Below are positions 25,062-32,794 of a DNA stretch of 64,000 bases, piece by piece. The position numbers and the translations under genes were made by a program. The stretch's first letter is position 1. Each line of letters starts with the position of its first letter. The DNA is from Flavobacterium sp. ACN2 (GTDB lineage Bacteria > Bacteroidota > Bacteroidia > Flavobacteriales > Flavobacteriaceae): the NCBI RefSeq assembly GCF_002303885.1, contig NZ_MRCM01000004.1, positions 186,001 to 250,000 on the forward strand, read 5' to 3'. The notes below the pieces were generated by a model. It saw nothing but the letters and a program-made list of their open reading frames with translations. It did no database searches and had not been told where the DNA came from.

Positions 25062-25478
25062 ATGAATAATATTTTTATTGCCTTGTTGTTGTTTGCTAGT
25101 TTTATCATGAAAGGTCAAAATATTAGAGGGAAATTTTTTGTTGCTCAAACAGGTATTGCTTGTAAGGAATATTCAGGCGGCGGTGGATGTGAAATGAGAT
25201 ATTACTGTTATTTAGAATTTCAAAAAAAATATGTTAATGTATTTTACAGGACTATTTATAGATGTTCTCCAAAAGAAATGGAATCAACTTATGATAGCTC
25301 TCCTTCTAAAATAAAAAAATATATGTGGAAAAAAGAAGGCAGAACAATATCAATTAACGGATTTACAGATTATGATGTATTAAAAATAGAATCAGGTAAA
25401 TTGATTGGCACAAAAAAGATAAATTATCAGCAAAATGAAATAATAGAATTTAAAGAAGAGCCATGCCAGAAAAAATAA
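25062..25478 (+). CDS. Exported Cys-rich protein, candidate immunity factor 3
   Basis: The protein has 138 residues with a signal peptide ending SFIMKGQ (about residue 19). The mature protein is small, beta-rich and has several cysteines (GIACKEYSGGGGCEMRYYC). No family is recognised. The gene overlaps the DUF4280 gene by 16 bp, so both belong to one transcript. Like its two upstream neighbours it is exported and AT-rich, which fits an immunity protein or a duplicated immunity set. Confidence 0.6.
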   Translation: MNNIFIALLLFASFIMKGQNIRGKFFVAQTGIACKEYSGGGGCEMRYYCYLEFQKKYVNVFYRTIYRCSPKEMESTYDSSPSKIKKYMWKKEGRTISINGFTDYDVLKIESGKLIGTKKINYQQNEIIEFKEEPCQKK

Positions 25479-25801
25479 CAGAGTCAGCAATTCTAATCTG
25501 CAATAAAGGAGCAAAACCCAGCAAACTAAAAGTAACAAGTCAGGATTTTTGCATGGCAGAGAGCAAATTAATTGCTACAGAAAATGATAAACAGGCTGAA
25601 ACTAATATTCCTAACTTTAGTGCTTGCAGTATTACGAGAAGCCAATGCAATCCTGCTGTAATTAAATGGGAGAATACAGCAGAAAAAGATACAATTAATA
25701 ATTATAAAATTCTTACAGATAAATCTACTTGTCAATGTAGTATCGGCGGTAAAATTTCAGTTCAATTTAAAGGATATAGTGAAAAACATAATCTTGATTG
25801 A
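25463..25801 (+). CDS. DUF4280 PAAR-like spike-tip protein
   Basis: The protein has 112 residues without signal peptide. The DUF4280 pattern is clear: SAILICNKGAKPSKLKV near the start, ETNIPNFSACSITRSQCNPA in the middle, then WENTAEKDTI, LTDKSTCQCSIGGKISVQF and a final short strand. DUF4280 proteins are PAAR-like and sit on the tip of VgrG spikes in Bacteroidetes T6SS. It closes the island started by tssD-vgrG and starts inside the preceding gene (16-bp overlap), indicating translational coupling. Confidence 0.85.
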   Translation: MPEKITESAILICNKGAKPSKLKVTSQDFCMAESKLIATENDKQAETNIPNFSACSITRSQCNPAVIKWENTAEKDTINNYKILTDKSTCQCSIGGKISVQFKGYSEKHNLD

Positions 25802-25828
25802 AAAGAAAAGTTTTATATGAGAAAAAAA

Positions 25829-26111
25829 CTAGATTTTAATATGCGAAGCTTTAAAATAAATTGAATAAACTACGCATATCGAGAATGCTATTAAACCAAT
25901 ATATAATCCATTAGTAGAACCGTTAAATTTTATAATCCATATATCTAAGAAAAGACCTAATCCTATTAAATTATAAAGAAAAGAAAGTGAATTAACCATT
26001 CCTTTATGAAATGTTTTACCAAATTCAGAATTGTAAAATGTGTTTTGAAAGGTCTTTTCGATTAGAATAAATGCCAAAGAACATTGCAATTAAAAGGTTT
26101 AAAAATTCCAT
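25829..26111 (-). pseudogene. Probable frameshifted small membrane-protein gene
   Basis: From ATG at 26111 a short frame reads MEFLNLLIAMFFGIYSNRKD and stops after 28 codons. A second minus-strand frame covers 26089-25829 and continues with KTFHKGMVNSLSFLYNLIGLG and two hydrophobic segments (IGLGLFLDIWIIKF, GLYIGLIAFSICVVYSIYF). The two frames overlap, and together they would make one small membrane protein, so a single indel is suspected. The alternative is that the 86-residue frame alone is translated from ATG 26089. It lies between the T6SS island and the tRNA. Confidence 0.4.
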
Positions 26112-26141
26112 AAAATAATTGGTTTTTGATTTTAAGCAAAA

Positions 26142-26174
26142 AAAAAACACCACTTGTAATAAGTGGTGTTTTTT
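26142..26174 (-). terminator. Terminator downstream of tRNA-fMet
   Basis: A perfect stem AAACACCACTT / AAGTGGTGTTT with a 5-nt loop is flanked by A and T runs, directly 3' of the tRNA on the minus strand. Confidence 0.85.
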
Positions 26175-26181
26175 ACTTTAG

Positions 26182-26254
26182 TAGCGGGAACAGGACTCGA
26201 ACCTGTGACCTTCGGGTTATGAGCCCGACGAGCTGCCTACTGCTCTATCCCGCG
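26182..26254 (-). tRNA. Initiator tRNA-Met (anticodon CAU)
   Basis: The minus strand folds as a full cloverleaf: acceptor CGCGGGA, anticodon stem TCGGG-CTCATAA-CCCGA, T arm ACAGG-TTCGAGT-CCTGT. The anticodon is CAT. Two initiator features are seen: no Watson-Crick pair at position 1-72 (C against T) and three consecutive G-C pairs in the anticodon stem. The CCA end is not encoded. Confidence 0.95.
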
Positions 26255-26343
26255 ATGTTTCGGGTGCAAAGATACGTCGATTTTTGAGAAATCCAACGAA
26301 AACTTTAAAAAATGTTTTATTTTCTGTATTGAGTTGATATGAC

Positions 26344-26351
26344 TACCTTTG
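26344..26351 (+). promoter_or_regulatory. -7 box of era
   Basis: TACCTTTG matches the Bacteroidetes -7 consensus TAnnTTTG, 20 bp upstream of the era start. The surrounding ACTACCTTTGCAAAA is identical to the sequence upstream of der at 27385. Confidence 0.6.
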
Positions 26352-26371
26352 CAAAATAAATAAAGCAAAAA

Positions 26372-27253
26372 ATGTCACATAAAGCAGGTTTCGTAAATAT
26401 TATCGGAAATCCAAATGTTGGAAAATCAACATTGATGAACGCTTTCGTTGGAGAACGATTGTCGATCATTACATCAAAAGCACAAACTACACGTCATAGA
26501 ATTCTAGGAATCGTAAACGGAGAAGACTTTCAGTTAGTTTTGTCTGATACTCCTGGAATCATCAAACCAGCATACGAAATGCAGGAATCGATGATGAACT
26601 TCGTAAAATCGGCTTTTGAAGATGCAGACATTTTAATCTATATGGTCGAAATAGGCGAGCAAGATCTAAAAGACGAAGCTTTCTTTAATAAAATCATTCA
26701 TGCCAAAATTCCCGTTTTATTACTTTTAAATAAAATAGATAATTCTAATCAGGAACAATTAGAAGAGCAGGTTTCTTTTTGGAAAGAAAAAGTACCAGAT
26801 GCAGAAATTTTCCCGATTTCGGCTTTACAGAATTTTAATGTTCCAGAAGTTTTCGGAAGAATTATCGAATTATTGCCAGAATCTCCAGCTTATTATCCGA
26901 AAGATCAGTTGACAGACAAGCCAGAACGTTTCTTTGTTAACGAAACTATTCGTGAAAAAATCTTATTGAATTATAGCAAAGAGATTCCATACGCGGTTGA
27001 AATCGTAACAGAAGAATTTTTTGAAGATGAAAAAATCATCAGAATCCGTTCGATTATTATGGTAGAACGTGAAACTCAAAAAGGAATTATTATCGGACAT
27101 AAAGGTGCCGCTTTAAAGAAAGTTGGAACCGATGCTCGTGCCGATTTAGAGAAATTCTTCGGAAAACAAATTCACATTGAACTAGTCGTAAAAGTGAATA
27201 AAAACTGGAGAAGTAACGCCAATATGCTAAAACGATTTGGTTACAATCAATAA
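26372..27253 (+). CDS. era: GTPase Era
   Basis: The protein has 293 residues. The GTPase domain carries G1 GNPNVGKST (12-20), G2 SKAQTTRH, G3 DTPG, G4 NKID; the C-terminal KH domain carries the GxxG loop IIIGHKGAALKKVG and ends KRFGYNQ. Era binds the 3' end of 16S rRNA and helps mature the 30S subunit; it is usually essential. Length is normal. It is separated from der by 237 bp holding a long inverted repeat and a separate promoter, so the two GTPase genes are transcribed independently. Confidence 0.97.
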   Translation: MSHKAGFVNIIGNPNVGKSTLMNAFVGERLSIITSKAQTTRHRILGIVNGEDFQLVLSDTPGIIKPAYEMQESMMNFVKSAFEDADILIYMVEIGEQDLKDEAFFNKIIHAKIPVLLLLNKIDNSNQEQLEEQVSFWKEKVPDAEIFPISALQNFNVPEVFGRIIELLPESPAYYPKDQLTDKPERFFVNETIREKILLNYSKEIPYAVEIVTEEFFEDEKIIRIRSIIMVERETQKGIIIGHKGAALKKVGTDARADLEKFFGKQIHIELVVKVNKNWRSNANMLKRFGYNQ

Positions 27254-27264
27254 AGCTTTTAATT

Positions 27265-27327
27265 GTTTCAAGTTTCGGGTTTCAAGTTTTATCGCAGACG
27301 TAAAACTTGAAACCTGAAACTTGAAAC
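27265..27327. repeat. 27-bp-arm inverted repeat between era and der
   Basis: Arms at 27265-27291 and 27301-27327 are complementary with one mismatch (G against T) around a 9-bp loop. Each arm is itself a near-tandem of GTTTCAAGTTT. A single related arm recurs at 36058-36075. It can serve as an era terminator, but the length exceeds what that needs. The remaining gap holds degenerate TTAGAATCTTAGCGTCTCAG-like text. Confidence 0.75.
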
Positions 27328-27385
27328 AAAATAATTAAAAAACTTAGGTACTTAGAATCTTAGCGTCTCAGCAACTTTTTTTAAC

Positions 27386-27393
27386 TACCTTTG
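27386..27393 (+). promoter_or_regulatory. -7 box of der
   Basis: TACCTTTG matches TAnnTTTG and lies 97 bp upstream of the der start, with the same 15-bp ACTACCTTTGCAAAA context as the era promoter. Confidence 0.55.
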
Positions 27394-27490
27394 CAAAAAA
27401 TTTAAATAAGGCATTTTGGATTACAAGTGATTAGGTTTTTAGGAAGCTAAGAATCTGAAATTTAAAGTCTAAAATCTAAAAATCAATAAA

Positions 27491-28804
27491 ATGAGTAATA
27501 ACATTGTTGCGATAGTAGGAAGACCTAATGTAGGGAAATCGACCCTTTTTAATAGGCTGATACAAAGAAGAGAAGCTATTGTAGATTCAGTATCTGGGGT
27601 TACCCGTGATAGAAACTATGGTAAAAGCGAGTGGAACGGAAAAGAGTTTTCTGTCATAGATACAGGTGGATACGTTCGCGGAAGCGATGACGTATTTGAA
27701 GGTGAAATCCGTAAGCAGGTAGAACTTGCTATCGACGAAGCCGATGTTATTATTTTTGTGGTTGATGTTGAAGAAGGAATTACCCCAATGGATGAAACTG
27801 TTGCAAAATTACTTCGTAAAGTAACAAAACCAGTTTTATTGGCTGTAAATAAGGTTGATAATGCTATGCGCGAAAAAGACGCGGTAGAGTTTTACAATCT
27901 TGGTTTAGGTGAATATTATACATTCGCAAGTATTTCTGGAAGTGGAACGGGAGATTTATTGGATGCTTTAATTGATGCTTTCCCAGAAAAACCTGAACCA
28001 GAAACGCCAGAAGTTGAATTGCCACGTTTTGCAGTTGTAGGACGTCCAAATGCAGGAAAATCTAGTTTTATCAACGCCTTGATTGGTAAAGATCGTTATA
28101 TTGTTACCGATATTGCTGGAACAACTCGTGATGCAATTGATACTAAATTTGACCGTTTTGGTTTCGAGTTTAACTTGGTTGATACTGCCGGTATTCGTCG
28201 TAAAGCAAAAGTAAAAGAAGATTTAGAGTTTTATTCTGTAATGCGTTCTGTGCGTGCGATTGAGCATGCAGATATCTGTATTTTAGTTATCGATGCAACT
28301 CGCGGATTTGAAGGTCAAGATCAGAGTATTTTCTGGTTGGCAGAGAAAAACCGTAAAGGGATTGTAATCTTGGTGAACAAATGGGACTTGGTAGAAAAAG
28401 ATACGATGTCTACTCGTGATTACGAAGAGAAAATCAAAAAAGAATTGATGCCTTTTACAGATGTGCCAATTTTATTCGTTTCTGCTTTAACAAAACAGCG
28501 TTTATTAAAAGCATTAGAAGCAACAGTTCAAGTTTTCGAAAATAGAAAACAAAGAATTGCAACTTCAAAATTCAACGAGTACATGTTAAAAGTGATTGAG
28601 GCTTATCCGCCGCCAGCAACAAAAGGAAAATATGTAAAGATTAAATATTGTATGCAATTGCCAACACAAACACCTCAGTTTGTATTTTTTGCCAATATGC
28701 CACAATATGTTAAAGAACCATATAAAAGATATCTCGAAAATAAAATTAGAGAAAAATGGGATTTTGCAGGAGTTCCGATAGATATTTATATTAGAGAAAA
28801 ATAA
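27491..28804 (+). CDS. der: GTPase Der (EngA)
   Basis: The protein has 437 residues with two tandem GTPase domains. Domain 1 has [11 protein letters not shown] (9-19), DTGGYVRG and NKVD. Domain 2 has [14 protein letters not shown] (about 186-199), DTAGIRRK and [11 protein letters not shown]-terminal KH-like domain follows ([19 protein letters not shown]). Der is needed for 50S subunit assembly and is usually essential. Normal family length. A strong terminator follows the stop codon. Confidence 0.97.
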   Translation: MSNNIVAIVGRPNVGKSTLFNRLIQRREAIVDSVSGVTRDRNYGKSEWNGKEFSVIDTGGYVRGSDDVFEGEIRKQVELAIDEADVIIFVVDVEEGITPMDETVAKLLRKVTKPVLLAVNKVDNAMREKDAVEFYNLGLGEYYTFASISGSGTGDLLDALIDAFPEKPEPETPEVELPRFAVVGRPNAGKSSFINALIGKDRYIVTDIAGTTRDAIDTKFDRFGFEFNLVDTAGIRRKAKVKEDLEFYSVMRSVRAIEHADICILVIDATRGFEGQDQSIFWLAEKNRKGIVILVNKWDLVEKDTMSTRDYEEKIKKELMPFTDVPILFVSALTKQRLLKALEATVQVFENRKQRIATSKFNEYMLKVIEAYPPPATKGKYVKIKYCMQLPTQTPQFVFFANMPQYVKEPYKRYLENKIREKWDFAGVPIDIYIREK

Positions 28805-28809
28805 AAAAA

Positions 28810-28837
28810 GAATCCCCTTGAATTAGGGGATTTTTTT
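28810..28837 (+). terminator. Terminator of der
   Basis: Arms AATCCCC and GGGGATT are separated by 8 nt and followed by a T run, starting 6 bp after the der stop codon. Confidence 0.85.
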
Positions 28838-28882
28838 ATGTTTGGTGTCTAGATAATTAAAAGATCAATTTTTTATTGGCAT

Positions 28883-28890
28883 TATATTTG
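28883..28890 (+). promoter_or_regulatory. -7 box upstream of outer-membrane protein gene
   Basis: TATATTTG matches the Bacteroidetes TAnnTTTG consensus, 71 bp upstream of the start at 28962. Confidence 0.45.
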
Positions 28891-28961
28891 GATAAATGTA
28901 AAAAATACAATTAAACCTTTTGCGTTTTTTAAAGTCTTACTGATCTAACTAACCTAATTTT

Positions 28962-31712
28962 ATGACCAGAATTTATTCATTACTATTGTTTTTAGCCTTT
29001 GTATATTCGGCAAATGCCCAGAACAATATTGTTATTAAAGGAACTGTAGTCGATATTAACTCGCAACTTCCGCTAGAACTCGCCACCGTTTATTTTACAG
29101 CGGTAAAAGATTCAACCATTATTGAATATGCTACGACCGATAAAAACGGAAATTTCATTATCAATACTAAAAAGTATGATAAGCCCGTTTTTCTGAAAGT
29201 AAATTATACGGGATACCAAGCGTATTACGAAGAACAAAAAGGACTTACAGAAAGTAAAGATTTTGGTAAATTGTACATGCTTGAAAATGCAAATGTCTTA
29301 AATGAGGTAATCATAAAAAGCGAAGCACCGCCCATTACCATCAAAAAAGATACATTAGAATTTAACGCCGGATCTTATAAAGTGCGTCCAGATGCAAATG
29401 TGGAAACTTTATTGAAACAGTTGCCAGGATTTGATGTTGACAATACAGGAAAAATTACCGTAAATGGACGAGAAGTCAATCAAGTTTTAGTGAACGGAAA
29501 AGCATTTTTTGATAAAGATGGAGCTATTGCGATTAAAAACCTTCCGGCAGATATTATTAAAAAAGTTCAGGTTTCTGATTTTAAAACCAAAAAAGAAGAA
29601 CTTTCTAAACAAGAATCTACTTCAGATTATTCGAGTATAAATATTACAATCGACGAAAAGAAAAACAAAGGGTATTTTGGTAAAGTACTTGGAGGATATG
29701 GTTCAGACGAACGCTATGAAAGTAGTTTGATGATGAATTTCTTCAAGAACAAACAAAAAATTAGTGTTTTAGCATCTTCAAATAATATCAACTCAACCGG
29801 ATTCTCTATGGATGAGGTGTTTGATAATATGGGAGGAGGAAGAAATGCAAAAGGAGGCAGTCAAGGTGCGAGCAGTGGAGGAAAAGGGATTACACAGTCG
29901 ACTTTGGCTGGGATTAATTATTCTGACGATTGGACAAAAGATTTGGAGTTTATGAGCAGTTATAACTTTACAAATGCGGTGACTAAAAATGACAGCAAAT
30001 CCAACCAGCTTAGTTTTTTGCCAACGGGAAATATCTTGACAGAAGCCGATTCTAAAACTAGAAATGAAAATACAGGAAACAAGGCCAATTTTGAATTAGA
30101 ATACAAAATCAATCCTACGATGCAGATTGTTTTTGCTCCTAAATTGAATTTATCGGAATCAAATAGTAATTCGTCTTCTTCGACTTTCTCTGAAAATGAA
30201 AATGGCGATGCGTTGAACGAAAGTACGGCAACATCGCATGCCGAAAGTTCAAATACAAGTTTTGCCAACAGCATTAATTTCAACAAAACGTTTGAAAAAA
30301 AGTCGCGAAATTTAAGTGTAGTTTTTAATAACAATAACACTAAAAATGATTCGAACGGTATCAATATTTCTGAGACGATTTTCTATCAGGATAATAAACC
30401 GAACGACGAAAGAAATCAGAACGCAAAAAATACTTCAAAAAGCGATGCTTATTCACTAGATTTAGAATATACAGAGCCAATTACAGATTCGCTTCGCGTT
30501 CGTTTTGGTACCGATTTTGACTGGCAAAGTTCGATGAACGATCAAAAGACATTTAATTTTGATGATGCTTCACAAGACTATTCAGATTTAAATTTGTCCT
30601 TAACAAATTATACCACATCCAAACAAAATTCGATTACACCAAAAGTTGGTATCAGTTGGCAGAAAAGTAAATACACGCTTAATATCAATTCTAGAACATC
30701 AATTGTAGAGTTTGATAATCATTCTTTTTATTTAAATCAAACAACCGATTTGAATAAAAGATACATGCTTCCGTACGGAACGGCACAACTTCGATATAAA
30801 TTTAATCGTTCTAAAAATTTAACTTTTAAATACGATTATTCTAATGCGCTTCCGTCGGCAACACAATTAATGCCAGTTGCAGATTTAAATAATCCGTTGA
30901 ATAGTGTAATTGGTAATCCAAATTTAAATCCGATTGAGAAAAATACGGCAGGAATCGATTTTAAAAACTTTGACTTTAGAACACGTTCTGGCTATAGCCT
31001 GTTCCTTAAAGGAGATTACTACAATAATGATATAGTTTCAACTTCTATTTATGATGATAGCGGAAAAAGAAATACAACTTATGTAAATATTTCGGGAACG
31101 TATTCGGCTTCTGTTGGAGGAAACTGGAATCAGCAGGTTAAAAAAGATGCTCATACTTTAAGATATGGCTTGCGTTTAAGCGGTAATTATAATTTTGATA
31201 AAGGATTTACAAATGCTATTATGTACAATGCAAAATCGGTTGTAATTACGCCAAGTGTTTATGCTTCTTATGATTATGGAGAAGTGCTTTCAATCGCGCC
31301 ATCTTATAGTTTATCGTACAACGAAACACGATATGAAAACTATTCTAGAGATGCGACTTCAAACGTAATTCATAGAATTAATTTGCAGACAACATCCTAT
31401 TGGCCTGCTAATTTAATTTTCGGAAATGATTTTGGATATACTTATAATTCTAATATCTCAGACGATTTCAAAAAAGATTTCTTCCTTTGGAATACGAGTC
31501 TTTCTTACGGATTTTTGGATAAAAAATTATATGCAAAAGTGAAAGTGTATGATGTTTTAAATCAAAACCAAAGTGCCACAAGAACCATTTCGCCAACCTC
31601 AATTCGAGATGAAGAAAATACAGTTTTAAAACGCTACGTAATGTTTTCTCTAGCCTATAAAATTGGAAACTTTGCTGAAAGCAAAAAAGGAAGAAAACAG
31701 AGAGGATCGTGA
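28962..31712 (+). CDS. TonB-receptor-like outer-membrane beta-barrel protein
   Basis: The protein has 916 residues. Signal peptide ending YSANAQ (about residue 19), then a CarboxypepD_reg-like domain (IVIKGTVVDINSQLPLELAT, about 22-105), a plug-like region (KPDTLEF-type start at about 128; LKQLPGFDVDNTGKITVNGR, VLVNGKAFF) and a C-terminal outer-membrane barrel to the end. It corresponds to the outer membrane beta-barrel family (OMP_b-brl_3) of Bacteroidetes, which resembles TonB receptors but often lacks a standard TonB box. The substrate is unknown. Met content is ordinary (at least 13), unlike the receptor at 32795. Confidence 0.85.
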   Translation: MTRIYSLLLFLAFVYSANAQNNIVIKGTVVDINSQLPLELATVYFTAVKDSTIIEYATTDKNGNFIINTKKYDKPVFLKVNYTGYQAYYEEQKGLTESKDFGKLYMLENANVLNEVIIKSEAPPITIKKDTLEFNAGSYKVRPDANVETLLKQLPGFDVDNTGKITVNGREVNQVLVNGKAFFDKDGAIAIKNLPADIIKKVQVSDFKTKKEELSKQESTSDYSSINITIDEKKNKGYFGKVLGGYGSDERYESSLMMNFFKNKQKISVLASSNNINSTGFSMDEVFDNMGGGRNAKGGSQGASSGGKGITQSTLAGINYSDDWTKDLEFMSSYNFTNAVTKNDSKSNQLSFLPTGNILTEADSKTRNENTGNKANFELEYKINPTMQIVFAPKLNLSESNSNSSSSTFSENENGDALNESTATSHAESSNTSFANSINFNKTFEKKSRNLSVVFNNNNTKNDSNGINISETIFYQDNKPNDERNQNAKNTSKSDAYSLDLEYTEPITDSLRVRFGTDFDWQSSMNDQKTFNFDDASQDYSDLNLSLTNYTTSKQNSITPKVGISWQKSKYTLNINSRTSIVEFDNHSFYLNQTTDLNKRYMLPYGTAQLRYKFNRSKNLTFKYDYSNALPSATQLMPVADLNNPLNSVIGNPNLNPIEKNTAGIDFKNFDFRTRSGYSLFLKGDYYNNDIVSTSIYDDSGKRNTTYVNISGTYSASVGGNWNQQVKKDAHTLRYGLRLSGNYNFDKGFTNAIMYNAKSVVITPSVYASYDYGEVLSIAPSYSLSYNETRYENYSRDATSNVIHRINLQTTSYWPANLIFGNDFGYTYNSNISDDFKKDFFLWNTSLSYGFLDKKLYAKVKVYDVLNQNQSATRTISPTSIRDEENTVLKRYVMFSLAYKIGNFAESKKGRKQRGS

Positions 31713-31811
31713 GTTTTTTTTAGGTTCTGAAGTACTGAGATGCTAAGGTTCTAAGGCTCAAAGATTAAAAAAACCGAAAATCAAATTTTTGATTTTCGGT
31801 TTTTTTATTAG

Positions 31812-31909
31812 AAAATCTAAAATCTAAAATCTAAAATCTAAAATCTAAAATCTAAAATCTAAAATCTAAAATCTAAAATCTAAAATCTAAAATCTAAAAT
31901 CTAAAATCT
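31812..31909. repeat. Heptanucleotide tandem repeat, 14 copies of AAAATCT
   Basis: Fourteen perfect units fill 98 bp between two convergent genes. The next partial unit supplies the TAG stop codon of the minus-strand DUF2490 gene. A hairpin-like AAAACCGAAAATCAAA / TTTGATTTTCGGTTTT terminator lies just before it (about 31768-31806). Short degenerate relatives (TCTAAAATCTAAAA) occur upstream of der near 27470 and around 37400. Confidence 0.9.
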
Positions 31910-32648
31910 AAAATTTCCGATTAATTCTATGGTAAACCGTGAATCGGATAATATCACGATCGTAAAAATCTACACCGCTGGCGCGTCTTTGAAAGTTCTT
32001 TAAATAACCCAGCTCCAAACCAAGATTTGGATTGAAATGATAACGTAAAGCAACGTAAAAACGGTTTTGATCGAAAGTATTTCTACGATTATCTTTTCCG
32101 AAATTGAATAACACTTCGTCAGAAATAGTTCCTTTTATGCTTCTTCCTTCTTTTTCCCAAAGGGTAAACATAGATTGTAATCGGTATCTAAATCGGTAAG
32201 CAAATGAGAATTCGTCTAAAAGTCCATTTTTATCTGCTTTTTGAATGAATCGTTCTTCGAGCTGAAAGCGATTATGAAAAGTTATTTTGGCAATATCATT
32301 AATTAAAGTAAGATCTTGCTGTGCACGATATTCGGGAACAGAATAATCAGGGTCAAGGTTTGGGTTTTGAGTATTGACGCTAAAAAAAGCAAATCCAGCA
32401 CCAAAATCCATCATATTAGTCGCTCTGTAACGAGCTTGAGACCGTATAACGAAAAGATTTTCGTGAACAGGGTTTACAAAGCTTCGATTATCAAATTCAG
32501 AATGAATAGCCCATTTTTCGGATAACGGAAAAATATTATAGTATCGAATCCAGGTCAAAGTCTGCTGGTCGATATTTCTTTGATTTTGCCCAGTAATTAG
32601 CTGGCAAAGAAAGATTATGGTAAAAAGTAATCTAAAAGATCTGTTCAA
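31908..32648 (-). CDS. DUF2490 outer-membrane protein
   Basis: The protein has 246 residues with a signal peptide ending LITGQ (about residue 20). The mature part follows the DUF2490 barrel pattern: TLTWIRYYNIFPLSEKWAIH at the start, FGAGFAFFSV, LEERFIQK, FRYRLQSMFTLW and a final strand FTVYHRINRKF. The role is unknown. The stop codon falls in the last, imperfect unit of the heptamer repeat. A terminator separates it from the TonB receptor gene upstream on the same strand, so it is probably a separate transcript. Confidence 0.82.
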   Translation of the reverse strand: MNRSFRLLFTIIFLCQLITGQNQRNIDQQTLTWIRYYNIFPLSEKWAIHSEFDNRSFVNPVHENLFVIRSQARYRATNMMDFGAGFAFFSVNTQNPNLDPDYSVPEYRAQQDLTLINDIAKITFHNRFQLEERFIQKADKNGLLDEFSFAYRFRYRLQSMFTLWEKEGRSIKGTISDEVLFNFGKDNRRNTFDQNRFYVALRYHFNPNLGLELGYLKNFQRRASGVDFYDRDIIRFTVYHRINRKF

Positions 32649-32735
32649 AAACTATAAATTCAGGCTGCGAATTTATACAAATGATCTTATTTCCGTCTAT
32701 TTTAAAATTTGATTTGAAAGTTATTTTGTGAAATA

Positions 32736-32773
32736 AAAAAAAGGGACACATTTTAAAATGTATCCCTTTTTAA
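32736..32773 (-). terminator. Terminator of the TonB receptor gene
   Basis: GGGACACATTTT / AAAATGTATCCC forms a near-perfect palindrome flanked by A and T runs, 22 bp after the receptor stop codon at 32795. It can act on either strand. Confidence 0.8.
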
Positions 32774-32794
32774 TACTAAAACTAACTAACCATC

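Noticed and set aside
29960..30364. Minus-strand ORF of 134 codons inside the outer-membrane protein gene
   Set aside because: Antisense shadow of a well-supported barrel gene; no motifs.
31812..31909. CRISPR array
   Set aside because: Units are 7 bp in direct tandem without spacers, and no cas genes are nearby.
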